NCBI RefSeq assembly: GCF_020883455.1
Contig: NZ_CP086615.1
Coordinates: 2,170,001 to 2,234,000 of the forward strand
Direction: 5' to 3'
Length of the DNA: 64,000 bases
From: Spiribacter halobius
Lineage (GTDB): Bacteria; Pseudomonadota; Gammaproteobacteria; Nitrococcales; Nitrococcaceae
Notes under the pieces: model-generated
What the model was told of the DNA's origin: nothing
Seen by the model: the letters and a program-made list of their open reading frames with translations, nothing else
Databases searched by the model: none
In this document: in pieces, positions 32,052 to 41,165 of the stretch
Position numbering within the stretch: position 1 is the stretch's first letter
Layout of the letters: every line of letters starts with the position of its first letter
Translations under genes and position numbers: made by a program

Positions 32052-33049
32052 AGCGACTCCAGGGCGTCCACCAGGGGTCCGGCACCGTAGCGGATGGGGT
32101 CCGTGGCGGGCAGCCCGGTCTCCTCCCTGGCGCGCTCGATCCAGGCCCGGGCGGCCCGCTCGTCCAGGGCGCTGGTGTTGAGCGCCACACCCACCGTACG
32201 CGCGGCCGGGTTGACGATGTGAGCGCAGCGCTCGGCCAGGCTCAGCACGTCGGTCAGCCCGGGCAGGGTGTAGTGGGGCAGACCGCGCATGTGCGGGCGT
32301 TCCGGTTCGTGGCACAGCACCAGCGCGTCCGGCTGGCCGCCATGGATCAGCGCGAGGGTCACGCCGGAGTAGGAGGGATGGAAGAGGCTGCCCTGGCCCT
32401 CGATGATGTCCCAGTGGTCCGCGTCATTGTCGGGCGTCAGCCATTCCACGGCGCCGGCCATGAAGTCCGCCACCACGGCATCCAGGGGTACGCCGCCGCC
32501 GGTGATGAGGATGCCGGTCTGGCCGGTGGCACGGAAGGTGGCGTTCAGGCCACGCTCGTGCATCTCGCGCTCGATGGCCATGCTCGCGTACATCTTGCCG
32601 ACGGAGCAGTCCGTGCCCACTGTCAGGCAGCGCCTGCCGCTGCGTCTGCTGCCGTCGGCGATGGGGTAGTCGTGCTGCGGCACGCGGACGTCGAAGAGCT
32701 GCCGGCCCGCCTTCTGCGCGGCCTCCACCAGCTCCGGCTCGTCGTGGAGATGATTGTGCAGCCCGGCCGCCAGGTCCATGCCGGCAGCGAGCGCCTCCTT
32801 CAGCACGGCGATCCACTGCCGCGAGATGACGCCCCCGCGGTTGGCGACGCCCACCACCAGGGTCTTGGCCCCGGCGTCGGCGGCCTCGGCGACGGTCATA
32901 TCCGGCAGGCCCATGTCCGGCTTGCAGCCGGGCAGGCGCAGCTGGCCGACGGCGGCGTCCGGGCGCCAGTCGCGGATGCCCTTGGCCACCTTGGCGGCGA
33001 GCAGGTCAGGTGCGTCGCCCAGAAACAGCAGGTACGGTTGTCGCAGCAT
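32048..33049 (-). CDS. dgcN: DUF1611-family protein, D-glutamate N-acetyltransferase DgcN
   Basis: The 333-residue protein has the DUF1611 layout: an N-terminal Rossmann-like part (LLFLGDAPDLLAAKVAKGI) and a C-terminal P-loop-like domain with TVGTDCSVGKMYASMAIEREM, RATGQTGILI and EGQGSLFHPSYSGVTLALIHG. In marine proteobacteria DgcN acetylates D-glutamate as the first step of D-Glu catabolism. The ATG at 33049 follows GGAGGGATGGGGC. First gene of a three-gene operon; a 198-bp divergent gap separates it from the DUF429 gene. Confidence 0.85.
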   Translation of the reverse strand: MLRQPYLLFLGDAPDLLAAKVAKGIRDWRPDAAVGQLRLPGCKPDMGLPDMTVAEAADAGAKTLVVGVANRGGVISRQWIAVLKEALAAGMDLAAGLHNHLHDEPELVEAAQKAGRQLFDVRVPQHDYPIADGSRRSGRRCLTVGTDCSVGKMYASMAIEREMHERGLNATFRATGQTGILITGGGVPLDAVVADFMAGAVEWLTPDNDADHWDIIEGQGSLFHPSYSGVTLALIHGGQPDALVLCHEPERPHMRGLPHYTLPGLTDVLSLAERCAHIVNPAARTVGVALNTSALDERAARAWIERAREETGLPATDPIRYGAGPLVDALESL

Positions 33050-33247
33050 GCCCCATCCCTCCAGAGAATATCCCCGTAAGGTACCGCGTCCGGGGGTCCT
33101 GCGCCGAGCCTCCGGTCCCGTGGATGCGGGCCCCGTGCCGACCGGCCGGGACTCGCGGCTGGAGGACCGTGCGGGGAGCCTGAGAGGCGGGCGGCGCACG
33201 CGTCGGCCGCAGGCAGCCGCCATGATGGCAGCGGAGGCAGCCGGCCG

Positions 33248-34012
33248 ATGAGCCGGGAGGCGGGGAACGAAGCGGGCGTGGCGTGGGTGGGCGCCGATGG
33301 CTGTCCCGGCGGATGGGTCGCGGTCGGCGTGACGACGGCGGGCGACCTGCGGTCCCGGGTCTGCCCGGACGTGGTGGCGTTGCGGGCATGGGCGGGCGCC
33401 GGGGCGCTGATCCTCATCGATATTCCCATCGGTCTGCGCGAGGACGGCAGCGCCGGGCGGGACTGCGACCGCGAGGCCCGCCGCCTGCTCCGGGCGCCGC
33501 GGGCGGCAAGCGTGTTCACTCCGCCGGTCAGGGCCTGCCTCGAGGAGGGCAACTGGGCCGCCGCCAACGCGCGCAGCCGTCGGCTCACCGGCCGCGGACT
33601 GAGCCGGCAGGCCTGGAATATCGCCCGCAAGATCCGTGAGGTGGACGGCTGGCTGCGCGCCGATCCCGAACGGCAGCGTCTGCTGCGGGAGGCGCATCCG
33701 GAAGTTCTGTTCCAGGCGCTGAATGACGGCGCGCCCATGCGCCACCCGAAGCGGCGCAGCGCCGGGCGCAGGGAGCGTCTCGCCGTGCTGGCGCGCCACG
33801 CCCCCGACGCGCCGGCGTTCTTCGAGGGGGAGCGGGCGGTGCTGCGGCGCGCCGGCGCCATGGCCGACGATCTGCTCGATGCCATGGTCTGCGCGCTCGC
33901 CCCCTGGGCGAGCCGAGGCGCGCTGGCTACGCTGCCGGCGGAGCCGGAGCAAGACGCTGCGGGCCTGCGCATGGAGATCGTGTACCCGCTGGCGGCCGCC
34001 GTGTCGGGGTGA
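33248..34012 (+). CDS. DUF429-family protein (predicted RNase H-like fold)
   Basis: The 254-residue protein has the DUF429 signatures VGADGCPGGWVAVGV, LILIDIPIGLRE and the acidic DDLLDAMVCALAPW near the C-terminus, with HPEVLFQALN before it. The fold is predicted to resemble RNase H, but no activity is established. RBS GGAGG precedes the ATG. Divergent from dgcN and followed by a REP-like repeat. Confidence 0.83.
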   Translation: MSREAGNEAGVAWVGADGCPGGWVAVGVTTAGDLRSRVCPDVVALRAWAGAGALILIDIPIGLREDGSAGRDCDREARRLLRAPRAASVFTPPVRACLEEGNWAAANARSRRLTGRGLSRQAWNIARKIREVDGWLRADPERQRLLREAHPEVLFQALNDGAPMRHPKRRSAGRRERLAVLARHAPDAPAFFEGERAVLRRAGAMADDLLDAMVCALAPWASRGALATLPAEPEQDAAGLRMEIVYPLAAAVSG

Positions 34013-34027
34013 CGTCCCGCGCAGGCG

Positions 34028-34062
34028 TCGCCCGCATATCGCACCGATCCACGCCCACAGCC
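34028..34062 (-). repeat. REP-like repeat copy
   Basis: On the minus strand it reads GGCGTGGATCGGTGCGATAT then GCGGGC, matching the repeat family at 7467/16784/42412. It lies between the convergent DUF429 and bciA genes. Confidence 0.6.
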
Positions 34063-34114
34063 GTGACGCGGTGGGTGCAGCGGCCGGGCCACCCTCGTCC
34101 CTGGCCAGGGCGCG

Positions 34115-35095
34115 TCAGAAGATCCCCTGTTCCCCGAGCTCCTGGCCAGCCATGCCCTCGCGCAGGACGCGGCGGTAGAAGTCGCTCAGGGTGTCGCGGC
34201 CGGTGGCCGGCGTGGCCGCGGCGTCGTAACGGCCGGTGGCCGGGTCGAGCCAGAGCATGTCCTCGGTTGCGTAGTAGCGGGCGATGCGGGCGAACTCGGC
34301 CTTGTCGCTTAGGCGCGGGGCGGCGCAGGCAAGGGCATCCAGGGTCGGGATGAGGGTGTCCAGCAGGCGGATGGGTATCCGTCGGAAGCGCGGTCTGCGC
34401 CCGGTGAGCTCGAAGAGCAGCTCGCCGCGTTCGCGGGCCGTCAGCGCCGGGTCCGGGCCGCCGATGGGCAGGATGCGGCGCTGGCGCGAGGGATTCTCCA
34501 GGCAGTCCGCCATGAACGCGGCGAGATCGCGCTCGCTGATGGGCCGGCAGGCGGTGCCGCCGTCGCCGAAGAGCAGATACGGCTTGCCGGCCCGGACGCG
34601 CGGTACCTGCCCGGCCAGCGACTTGTAGAAGGCGGTGGGCCGGACGATCGTCCAGTTCAGCTCCGAGGCCTGCAGCGCCTGCTCGAAGGCGAGCTTGGCA
34701 TGCTGGAAGGCGAGCCGGGGCTTCTGCACGCAGATCGCCGAGAGCAGCAGGAACTGGCGGACTCCGGCGGCCCGTGCCGCCGCCAGCAGTTTGCGGTTGG
34801 CCGCGTAGTCCACCCGCCAGGCGTCGGTGATGCCGCCGCTGCGCGAGGCGATGCAGGAGACCACCGCGTCCACGGGCTCACCGGCGAAGCCTTCGCGGGC
34901 GAGAGAGGCCGAGTCGCAGACCTCGGCAGTCCGGACCTCCGAGCCCGCGAGCTCCGGCGGCAGGGGTTGCCGCGTCGCCCGCGCCAGGCTCACCACGCGA
35001 TGGCCGCGACCGATGAGCTCGCGCGCCACATGGCGGCCGATATAGCCGGTGGCGCCGGCAACGATGATGCGCAGGCCGTGGTGGCTCGCCGTCAC
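34115..35095 (-). CDS. bciA: divinyl chlorophyllide a 8-vinyl-reductase, BciA type
   Basis: NADPH-dependent reduction of the C8 vinyl group in (bacterio)chlorophyll synthesis. The 326-residue protein starts with the Rossmann motif IIVAGATGYIGRHVARELIGRGH and has the family stretches SCIASRSG, LLSAICVQKPRLAFQHAKL, RPTAFYKSLAGQVPRV, ACRPISERDLAAFMADCL and ILPIGGP. The C-terminal RVLREGMAGQELGEQ is diagnostic. GTG 35095 (after CGGAGTG) is the chosen start; the in-frame extension to 35272 runs into the bchE promoter. Divergent from bchE and possibly sharing its FNR/PpsR sites. Confidence 0.93.
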   Translation of the reverse strand: MTASHHGLRIIVAGATGYIGRHVARELIGRGHRVVSLARATRQPLPPELAGSEVRTAEVCDSASLAREGFAGEPVDAVVSCIASRSGGITDAWRVDYAANRKLLAAARAAGVRQFLLLSAICVQKPRLAFQHAKLAFEQALQASELNWTIVRPTAFYKSLAGQVPRVRAGKPYLLFGDGGTACRPISERDLAAFMADCLENPSRQRRILPIGGPDPALTARERGELLFELTGRRPRFRRIPIRLLDTLIPTLDALACAAPRLSDKAEFARIARYYATEDMLWLDPATGRYDAAATPATGRDTLSDFYRRVLREGMAGQELGEQGIF

Positions 35096-35185
35096 CGTGG
35101 CACTCCGGCGAATACCGGAGCCTGCGCCGGGCCTACGCGCTGCGCCTTCGGTGGCTGTCGCCCTGGCATCCGTCGGCACCTCCCA

Positions 35186-35199
35186 TTGATCTGCGTCAA
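35186..35199. promoter_or_regulatory. FNR/Anr-type box upstream of bchE
   Basis: TTGATCTGCGTCAA fits TTGAT-N4-ATCAA with a single departure. Its centre, about 41.5 bp from a start near 35234, is the class II activator position, so anaerobic activation of bchE is expected. Confidence 0.75.
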
Positions 35200-35218
35200 G
35201 TAAAAATGACGCCGGTGG

Positions 35219-35236
35219 TGTCAGCTTAACATGACA
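35219..35236. promoter_or_regulatory. PpsR/CrtJ-type box overlapping the bchE promoter
   Basis: TGTCAGCTTAACATGACA is a perfect TGT-N12-ACA site, 20 bp before the bchE ATG and over the likely -10 region. PpsR/CrtJ represses photosynthesis genes in oxygen. Confidence 0.8.
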
Positions 35237-35255
35237 CTTCCGGCGGAGAACGCCC

Positions 35256-36953
35256 ATGCGGATCGTGCTCATCCATCCGAACTATCACTCGGGCGGCGCG
35301 GAGATCGCGGGCAACTGGCCACCGGCATGGGTCGCCTACCTGGGCGGCGCGCTGAAGGCCGACGGCTACGACGATATCCGCTTCATCGACGCGATGACCG
35401 AGGACCTCTCCGACGAGGCGCTTCGGGAACGGCTCGCGGCGGAGCAGCCGGACATCGTCGGCGCCACCGCGATCACGCCCTCGATCTATCGCGCGGAGCG
35501 CGTCCTGGAGATCGCCCGTGAGCTGCACCCGCAGGCGGTCACCGTGCTGGGCGGCGTGCATGCGACATTCATGTACGAGCAGGTGCTCACCGAAGCGCCC
35601 TGGATCGACGTCATCGTGCGCGGCGAGGGCGAGGAGGTGATGCTCTCGCTGGTGCGCACCGTGGATGCCGGCTTCTGGCCGGAGGCCCGGTCCACCATCC
35701 GCGGCATCGCCTACACGGAAGACGAGGGCGACGAGTCGCGGGTGGTGGCGACCCCGCCGGCGCCCACGGTCAAGGACCTGGACGCGTTGACCCCTGACTG
35801 GTCGCTGCTCTCCTGGGAGCGCTATACCTACGTGCCTCTCGGCACCCGGGTCGCCATTCCGAACATGGCCCGGGGCTGCCCCTTCACCTGCTCCTTCTGC
35901 TCCCAGTGGAAGTTCTGGCGCGACTACCGCGTGCGTGACCCGGTGCGGGTGGTGGACGAGATCGAGCGGCTCGTGGAGGAGCACGGCGTGGGCTTCTTCA
36001 TCCTCGCCGACGAGGAGCCCACCATCCACCGGAAGAAGTTCACGCAGTTCTGCGAGGAGCTGATCGCCCGCGGCCTGCCGGAGCGGGTCAAGTGGGGCAT
36101 CAATACCCGGGTCACCGATATCCAGCGCGACAGGGAGCTGCTGCCGCTCTGGCGCCGGGCGGGGCTGGTGCATGTCTCCCTCGGCACCGAGGCGGCGGCG
36201 CAGATGCGCCTGGATCTCTTCAACAAGGAGACGCGCATCGAAGAGAACCGGGAGGCGATCCGCCTGCTGCGCGAGGCGGACATCTTCACCGAGGCCCAGT
36301 TCATCGTCGGTCTGGAGAACGAGACCGAGGAGACGCTGGAGGAGACCTACCGCTTCGCGCGGGACTGGGATCCGGACCTCGCCAACTGGGCGATGTACAC
36401 GCCCTGGCCGTTCAACACGCTCTCCCAGGAGCGCTCGGACCAGGTGGAGGTGTTCGACTTCGAGAAATACAACTTCGTCACCCCGATCATGAAGCCGGCG
36501 GCCATGGACCGGGCAACGCTGCTCGACCGGGTGATGCACAACTACCGCCGCTTCTACATGCGCAAGGCCCTGTTCCACTACCCATGGCGGGGCACGGGGT
36601 TCCGCCGCCGCTACCTGCTCGGCTGCCTCAAGGCCTTTCTCAAGGCCGGCGTCCAGCGCACGTTCTACGACCTCGGCAAGGTGGGCTACTGGGGGCCGCA
36701 GTCGAAGAAGAAGGTCAACTTCCACTTCGACGCCGAGCGGGCCAAGGCCTCGGCGAAGCTCGCGGACTGGGAGGCCCTCGCCGATCGCAAGCGCAAGGCC
36801 CGCGAGCGCCGCGCGGCGGTCAGGGCCCAGGTGCTGGCGCAGAAGGCGGAGGCGCGGGCCGCCGCGGGCGCGGAGCTCAGCGAGGGGCCGGGCGGCGTTC
36901 GTGTGCAGCCGGCGGGCGAGCTCGCCGGAGGCGCCCCGGCGGAAACCCACTGA
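35256..36953 (+). CDS. bchE: anaerobic magnesium-protoporphyrin IX monomethyl ester cyclase
   Basis: Oxygen-independent formation of the isocyclic ring of bacteriochlorophyll by a cobalamin-dependent radical-SAM enzyme. In 565 residues the N-terminal B12-binding domain begins [14 protein letters not shown]; the radical-SAM cluster CPFTCSFC has C208, C212 and C215; [25 protein letters not shown] and [19 protein letters not shown] follow. The C-terminal tail after about residue 500 is a charged, Lys/Ala-rich helix that varies between BchE proteins. RBS CGGAG. Preceded by FNR and PpsR sites and followed 16 bp later by bchJ. Confidence 0.97.
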   Translation: MRIVLIHPNYHSGGAEIAGNWPPAWVAYLGGALKADGYDDIRFIDAMTEDLSDEALRERLAAEQPDIVGATAITPSIYRAERVLEIARELHPQAVTVLGGVHATFMYEQVLTEAPWIDVIVRGEGEEVMLSLVRTVDAGFWPEARSTIRGIAYTEDEGDESRVVATPPAPTVKDLDALTPDWSLLSWERYTYVPLGTRVAIPNMARGCPFTCSFCSQWKFWRDYRVRDPVRVVDEIERLVEEHGVGFFILADEEPTIHRKKFTQFCEELIARGLPERVKWGINTRVTDIQRDRELLPLWRRAGLVHVSLGTEAAAQMRLDLFNKETRIEENREAIRLLREADIFTEAQFIVGLENETEETLEETYRFARDWDPDLANWAMYTPWPFNTLSQERSDQVEVFDFEKYNFVTPIMKPAAMDRATLLDRVMHNYRRFYMRKALFHYPWRGTGFRRRYLLGCLKAFLKAGVQRTFYDLGKVGYWGPQSKKKVNFHFDAERAKASAKLADWEALADRKRKARERRAAVRAQVLAQKAEARAAAGAELSEGPGGVRVQPAGELAGGAPAETH

Positions 36954-36969
36954 GCGGCGGCCGGGCGTC

Positions 36970-37611
36970 GTGTCCGCGAGCGCGCTGCCGGACCTCGCAC
37001 AGGCCACCGCCGGGCCGGGGCGCGTCGGGCCGAACGCGGTGCTGCAGCTCGTCCCGGCACTGGCGGCGGCCGGGCTCGCGGCGCGCACGCCGGCGCTCTT
37101 CGCCGCCGCCGGCGCGGGGGACTGGCTGGCGGAGCCGCCTGCGGTCATGCTCGATGAGCGCCAGGTCGCGGCCCTGCATCGAACCCTGCGCACGCAGCTG
37201 CCGCCGGCGCTGGCACGGGCGGTGCTCGCCGACGCGGGCCGTCGCACCGGGGACTACGTCCTGGCCCACCGCATCCCCGCCCCGGCCCGGTGCCTGATCC
37301 GGGCGCTGCCGCGGCCGCTGGCGGCCCGCGCCCTGATCGCCGCGATCCGGGCCCACGCCTGGACCTTCGTCGGCTCCGGGCGGCTCACCGCCCGGCCGGG
37401 CCGGCCCGCCATCCTGGCGGTGACGGCCAACCCGCTGGCGGCCGCACCGGGCGAGCCCGCCAGCGGCTGCGTGTGGCATGCCGCCGCCTTCCGGCAGCTC
37501 TTCCGCGGCCTGGTCCACCCGCAGGCCACGGTCCGGGAAACCGCCTGTGCCGCCCACGGCGCCGAAGTCTGCCGCTTCGAGATCCACGCGGCGAGCTCCG
37601 AATCCGCGTAG
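36970..37611 (+). CDS. bchJ: bacteriochlorophyll synthesis protein BchJ (4VR-domain)
   Basis: The 213-residue protein has the length of Rhodobacter BchJ and its typical end: the V4R-like region WTFVGSGRL, CVWHAAAFRQLFRGLVHP and CAAHGAEVCRFEIH, with three cysteines. Originally called a 4-vinyl reductase, BchJ is now thought to help substrate supply to Mg-chelatase or a reductase rather than be the enzyme. The start is GTG 36970, 16 bp after bchE; the frame stays open upstream inside bchE. Its stop TAG is the first base triplet of a 41-bp inverted repeat shared with the end of dnaE2. Confidence 0.88.
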   Translation: MSASALPDLAQATAGPGRVGPNAVLQLVPALAAAGLAARTPALFAAAGAGDWLAEPPAVMLDERQVAALHRTLRTQLPPALARAVLADAGRRTGDYVLAHRIPAPARCLIRALPRPLAARALIAAIRAHAWTFVGSGRLTARPGRPAILAVTANPLAAAPGEPASGCVWHAAAFRQLFRGLVHPQATVRETACAAHGAEVCRFEIHAASSESA

Positions 37612-37660
37612 GTCGTGCACCGCCGCCAGGCGGTGTGCGACGTCTTCGGGCTGTCGATGA

Positions 37661-37690
37661 AACACAACGACACAACGGACACAACGGTTA
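37661..37690 (+). repeat. single arm of the ACACAACG repeat
   Basis: AACACAACGACACAACGG followed by ACACAACGG matches the left arm at 7519-7545. No opposite arm is present here. Confidence 0.8.
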
Positions 37691-37771
37691 ACCAAAGAAG
37701 GTCGCATTGACAGCGGGCCGCGGCCACGCGGCTAGCCTGTATCGCCGCGGCGGCGGACACCCACGGCTGCC

Positions 37772-37881
37772 GTGCGATCCGGGGCGGGAGCGCCCGGGAC
37801 CCTCTGCGACAGGGATGTCGCAGTGGAGCCTCCAGGGACGGATTCACGGCGTGTCCCGGGCGCTCCCGCCCCGGATCGCAC
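37772..37881. repeat. 29-bp perfect inverted repeat with inner stem-loops
   Basis: 37772-37800 and 37853-37881 are perfect 29-bp inverted copies (GTGCGATCCGGGGCGGGAGC...). The 52-bp centre contains GCGACA/TGTCGC and GGAGCCTCCAGGGACGGATT, the latter reminiscent of dispersed intergenic repeats in gammaproteobacteria. Probably a mobile palindromic element. Confidence 0.9.
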
Positions 37882-37995
37882 TCGGCACGGCCGATACTTT
37901 CCGATGACGTCGCGGGGCGTGGGTGAGGCAGGTACTCGGTTCGGTGCCCAGCCAACGCCCGAGACGTCGCACACCGCCTGGCGGCGGTGCACGAC

Positions 37996-40900
37996 CTACT
38001 GGAAGTCCCGGCTGCGGGTGACCAGGCGGCCGAGCAGGGCGCTGTGGTCCTCGACCCGGCCGGCGATGAGGTGGGTGACCTCGCCGCGGCGCTCCCAGAC
38101 GCCGGTTACGCCCATCAGCCGCGCGCCGACCACGATGGGGCGCCGGCGCTCCGAGAGATCCTTCCAGACCACCACGTTCACCACGCCGGTCTCGTCCTCC
38201 AGGGTGATGAAGGTCACGCCGCCGGCGGAGCCGGGGCGCTGGCGGGTGATGACGAGCCCCGCGGTACGGGCGATGCGGCGGTGCCCCACCGCCTGCAGCT
38301 CGGCGGCGCTGCGGTAGCCGCGCCGGCGCAGGGTGTCGCGGAGCAGGGCGACGGGGTGCCGCCCGAGGGAGAGGCCGAGGCTCTGGTAGTCGTGCACCAG
38401 GTCCTCGCCCTCACTCGGTGCCGGCAGCCGGGCAGCCGGCTCCTGGCTGGGGGCCTGCGCCAGCAGCGGGCCGGCGTCGTCCACGCCGAGCACCTGCCAC
38501 CAGGCCTGGCGGCGGTGGCCGGCGAGGCTCGCCAGCGCGCCGGCGTCGGCCAGCGCCCGCAGGTCCCGGCGATCGAGCCCGGCGCGACGGGCGAGGTCCT
38601 GGACACTGGCGAACGGACCGCTCTGGTCGCGGGTGTCCACCACGCGCTGCGCCGCCTCGGCACCGAGGCCCTTCACGAGCCGCAGGCCGAGGCGCAGCGT
38701 CAGCGTCTCGCCGGGCTCCAGCGTGCAGTCCCAGTCGCTGGCGGTGACGTCCACCGGGCGCACCTCGACGCCGTGGGCGCGGGCGTCCCGGATGATCTGG
38801 GCCGGGGCGTAGAAGCCCATGGGCTGGCTGTTGATCAGTGCGCAGGCGAACACCTCGGGGTGATGACACTTGAGCCACGCCGAGACGTAGACCAGCAGCG
38901 CGAAGCTCGCCGCGTGGGACTCCGGGAAGCCGTACTCGCCAAAGCCGCAGATCTGCTGGAAGACGCGCTCGGCGAAGGCGTCCTCGTAGCCGCGCTCGCG
39001 CATGCCCGCGAGCAGCCGCTCACGGAAGGGGCCGAGCCCGCCCTTGCGCCGCCAGGCGGCCATGGCCCGGCGCAGCTGGTCCGCCTCGCCGGGGCTGAAG
39101 CCCGCCGCCACCACGGCGAGCTGCATTACCTGCTCCTGGAAGATGGGCACGCCCAGGGTGCGCTCGAGCACGCCGCGCACCTCGTCGCTCGGGTAGTCCA
39201 CCGGCTCCAGGCCCTCGCGCCGGCGCAGGTAGGGGTGGACCATGTCGCCCTGGATGGGCCCCGGGCGGACGATGGAGATCTCGATCACCAGGTCGTAGAA
39301 GCAGCGCGGGCGCAGCCGCGGCAGCATGGCCATCTGCGCCCGGGATTCCACCTGGAACACCCCCACCGAGTCCGCCCGGCCGAGCATGTCGTAGACCGCC
39401 GGGTCCTCCCGCGGGACCGAGGTGAGATCCAGGGCGAGCCCGCGGTGCTCGGCCAGCAGGTCGAAGGCACGGTGGATGGCGGTGAGCATGCCCAGCGCCA
39501 GGCAGTCCACCTTGAGCAGGCCGAGGGACTCGAGGTCGTCCTTGTCCCACTGGATGATGCTGCGCCCGGCCATGGCGGCGTTCTCGGTGGGGACGAGCTC
39601 GGCCAGCGGCCCGCGACTGATGACGAAGCCGCCCACGTGCTGGGAGAGGTGCCGGGGGAAGCCGATGAGCTGGTGCACCAGGGTGAGCACCCGTTCGAGC
39701 ACCGGGGTGTCCGGGTCGAAGCCCGCCTCGCGCAGGCGCTCGGGAGCGATGCGCCCGCCGTCCCACCAGTGCAGGGCGCGGGCGAGGCGGTCCACCTGGT
39801 CCTCGGCGAGGCCCAGCGCCTTGCCCACGTCGCGCAGGGCGCTGCGCGGGCGATAGCTGATGACCGTGGCGGCGAGCGCGGCGCGGTGGCGGCCGTACTT
39901 GCGGTAGACGTACTGGATGACCTCCTCGCGGCGCTCGTGCTCGAAGTCGATGTCGATGTCCGGCGGCTCGTCCCGCTCCCTGGAGAGGAAGCGCTCGAAC
40001 AGCAGGCTGGACTTCGACGGGTCCACGGCGGTGACGCCGAGGCAGTAGCAGACCGTGGAGTTGGCCGCCGAGCCGCGGCCCTGGCAGAGGATCCCCTGGC
40101 TGCGGGCGAAGCGCACCAGGTCGTGCACGGTGAGGAAGTAGGGCTCGTAGCCGAGCTCGGCGATAAGCCCGAGCTCGTGCTCGATGGCCGCGTGCACCCG
40201 CTTCGGCACGCCCTCCGGCCAGTGCGCCCGGGCGCCGGCCTCGGTGAGCGCGCGCAGCCAGGAGGCCGGGGTGTGGTCGTCCGGGACCAGCTCCTCCGGG
40301 TATTCGTAGCGCAGCTCGTCCAGGGAAAAGTGACAGCGCGCGGCGATGCGCACGCTCTCGGTGACCAGCGCGTCGGGGTAGAGGCGGGCCAGGACCTCCC
40401 GCGGGCGCAGGTGGCGCTCGCCGTTGGGCTCCAGCGCCCGCCCGAGCTGGTGCACGGGGCGGCGCAGGCGGATGGCGGTGAGGGTGTCCTGCAGGGCGCG
40501 GCGGCCGCGGGCGTGCATAAGCACCGCGCCGGTGGCGACCCGGGGCAGGCCGGTGGCCGCGGCCAGAGCCTCGGAGCGGGCGAGGCGGACGGCGTCGCCG
40601 CCGTCGTGGTGCAGGCTCACGGCGAGCCAGGCGCGGCCGGGGAAGCGCTCGGCGAGCCAGCGGGCGTCCTCTTCCGGGGTGTCCGCGGCGCAGGCAAGAA
40701 GCGCGAGGCAGCCCGGCACGCCCTCCTCGAGATCGGCCCGGGTGAGGCGGTACTGCCCCTTGGGGGCCTGGCTGCGGCCGAGGGCGATCAGCGCCGAGAG
40801 CCGGCCGTAGGCGGCGCGGTCGGGGGCGAGGAGGACCAGCACGGGGCCATCCACCAGGCGCAGCTCGCTGCCGATGATCAGCGGCAGGCCGTGGTCCTTC

Positions 40901-41076
40901 GCCGCCACGTGGGCTCGCACCGCGCCGGCCACCGAGCACTCGTCGGTGACCGCCAGCGCCCGGTAGCCAAGCCGCACGGCGCGCCGTACCAGCTCCTCCG
41001 GGTGCGAGGCGCCGCGCAGGAAGGTGAAGTTGGTCAGGCAGTGGAGCTCGGCGTAGTCAGGCGTGCCGGCGCGCAT
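37996..41076 (-). CDS. dnaE2: error-prone DNA polymerase III alpha subunit DnaE2 (ImuC)
   Basis: Translesion polymerase of the SOS mutasome. The 1026-residue protein has an N-terminal PHP domain ([23 protein letters not shown]), the C-family catalytic core ([36 protein letters not shown] with the catalytic aspartates, [14 protein letters not shown]), a helix-hairpin-helix and a C-terminal OB fold. The length and [16 protein letters not shown] start separate it from replicative DnaE. The ATG at 41076 follows GGAAGA; an in-frame extension to 41145 would read through the LexA box. imuA and imuB are not adjacent: neighbours are bchJ and dapE. Confidence 0.95.
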   Translation of the reverse strand: MRAGTPDYAELHCLTNFTFLRGASHPEELVRRAVRLGYRALAVTDECSVAGAVRAHVAAKDHGLPLIIGSELRLVDGPVLVLLAPDRAAYGRLSALIALGRSQAPKGQYRLTRADLEEGVPGCLALLACAADTPEEDARWLAERFPGRAWLAVSLHHDGGDAVRLARSEALAAATGLPRVATGAVLMHARGRRALQDTLTAIRLRRPVHQLGRALEPNGERHLRPREVLARLYPDALVTESVRIAARCHFSLDELRYEYPEELVPDDHTPASWLRALTEAGARAHWPEGVPKRVHAAIEHELGLIAELGYEPYFLTVHDLVRFARSQGILCQGRGSAANSTVCYCLGVTAVDPSKSSLLFERFLSRERDEPPDIDIDFEHERREEVIQYVYRKYGRHRAALAATVISYRPRSALRDVGKALGLAEDQVDRLARALHWWDGGRIAPERLREAGFDPDTPVLERVLTLVHQLIGFPRHLSQHVGGFVISRGPLAELVPTENAAMAGRSIIQWDKDDLESLGLLKVDCLALGMLTAIHRAFDLLAEHRGLALDLTSVPREDPAVYDMLGRADSVGVFQVESRAQMAMLPRLRPRCFYDLVIEISIVRPGPIQGDMVHPYLRRREGLEPVDYPSDEVRGVLERTLGVPIFQEQVMQLAVVAAGFSPGEADQLRRAMAAWRRKGGLGPFRERLLAGMRERGYEDAFAERVFQQICGFGEYGFPESHAASFALLVYVSAWLKCHHPEVFACALINSQPMGFYAPAQIIRDARAHGVEVRPVDVTASDWDCTLEPGETLTLRLGLRLVKGLGAEAAQRVVDTRDQSGPFASVQDLARRAGLDRRDLRALADAGALASLAGHRRQAWWQVLGVDDAGPLLAQAPSQEPAARLPAPSEGEDLVHDYQSLGLSLGRHPVALLRDTLRRRGYRSAAELQAVGHRRIARTAGLVITRQRPGSAGGVTFITLEDETGVVNVVVWKDLSERRRPIVVGARLMGVTGVWERRGEVTHLIAGRVEDHSALLGRLVTRSRDFQ

Positions 41077-41093
41077 GGGTGATCTTCCGGATA

Positions 41094-41109
41094 CTGTTGA
41101 TTTGTACAG
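41094..41109 (-). promoter_or_regulatory. LexA (SOS) box of dnaE2
   Basis: CTGTTGATTTGTACAG fits CTGT-N8-ACAG, 18 bp upstream of the start codon. Flanks extend the symmetry: TTCCGGATACTGT against ACAGTATTCGGAA (one mismatch in 13). Confidence 0.9.
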
Positions 41110-41165
41110 TATTCGGAAGGTGGGGCGAGTGCAACGGGTTAACACCGCCCGGTGCGAGGCCGGGG

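Larger units (their letters stand above)
37609..37998. repeat. 41-bp inverted repeat joining the 3' ends of bchJ and dnaE2
   Basis: 37609-37650 and 37958-37998 are inverted copies differing by a single base insertion. The left arm begins with the bchJ stop codon TAG; the right arm ends with the complement of the dnaE2 stop codon. The 307 bp between them hold a half copy of the ACACAACG repeat and the 29-bp palindrome, and no gene. Confidence 0.92.

Noticed and set aside
30181-32190. 669-codon frame that would fuse an N-terminal Arg-rich region to the D-amino-acid transaminase
   Set aside because: The upstream half is the shadow of dgcA in another frame; the transaminase starts naturally at MSRTVYVNG.
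32048-33952. 634-codon version of DgcN
   Set aside because: The N-terminal 300 residues are antisense to the DUF429 gene; a strong RBS precedes ATG 33049.
37987-41082. Open frame of 1031 codons antisense to dnaE2
   Set aside because: Mirror of a certain gene, low-complexity composition, no recognisable motif.
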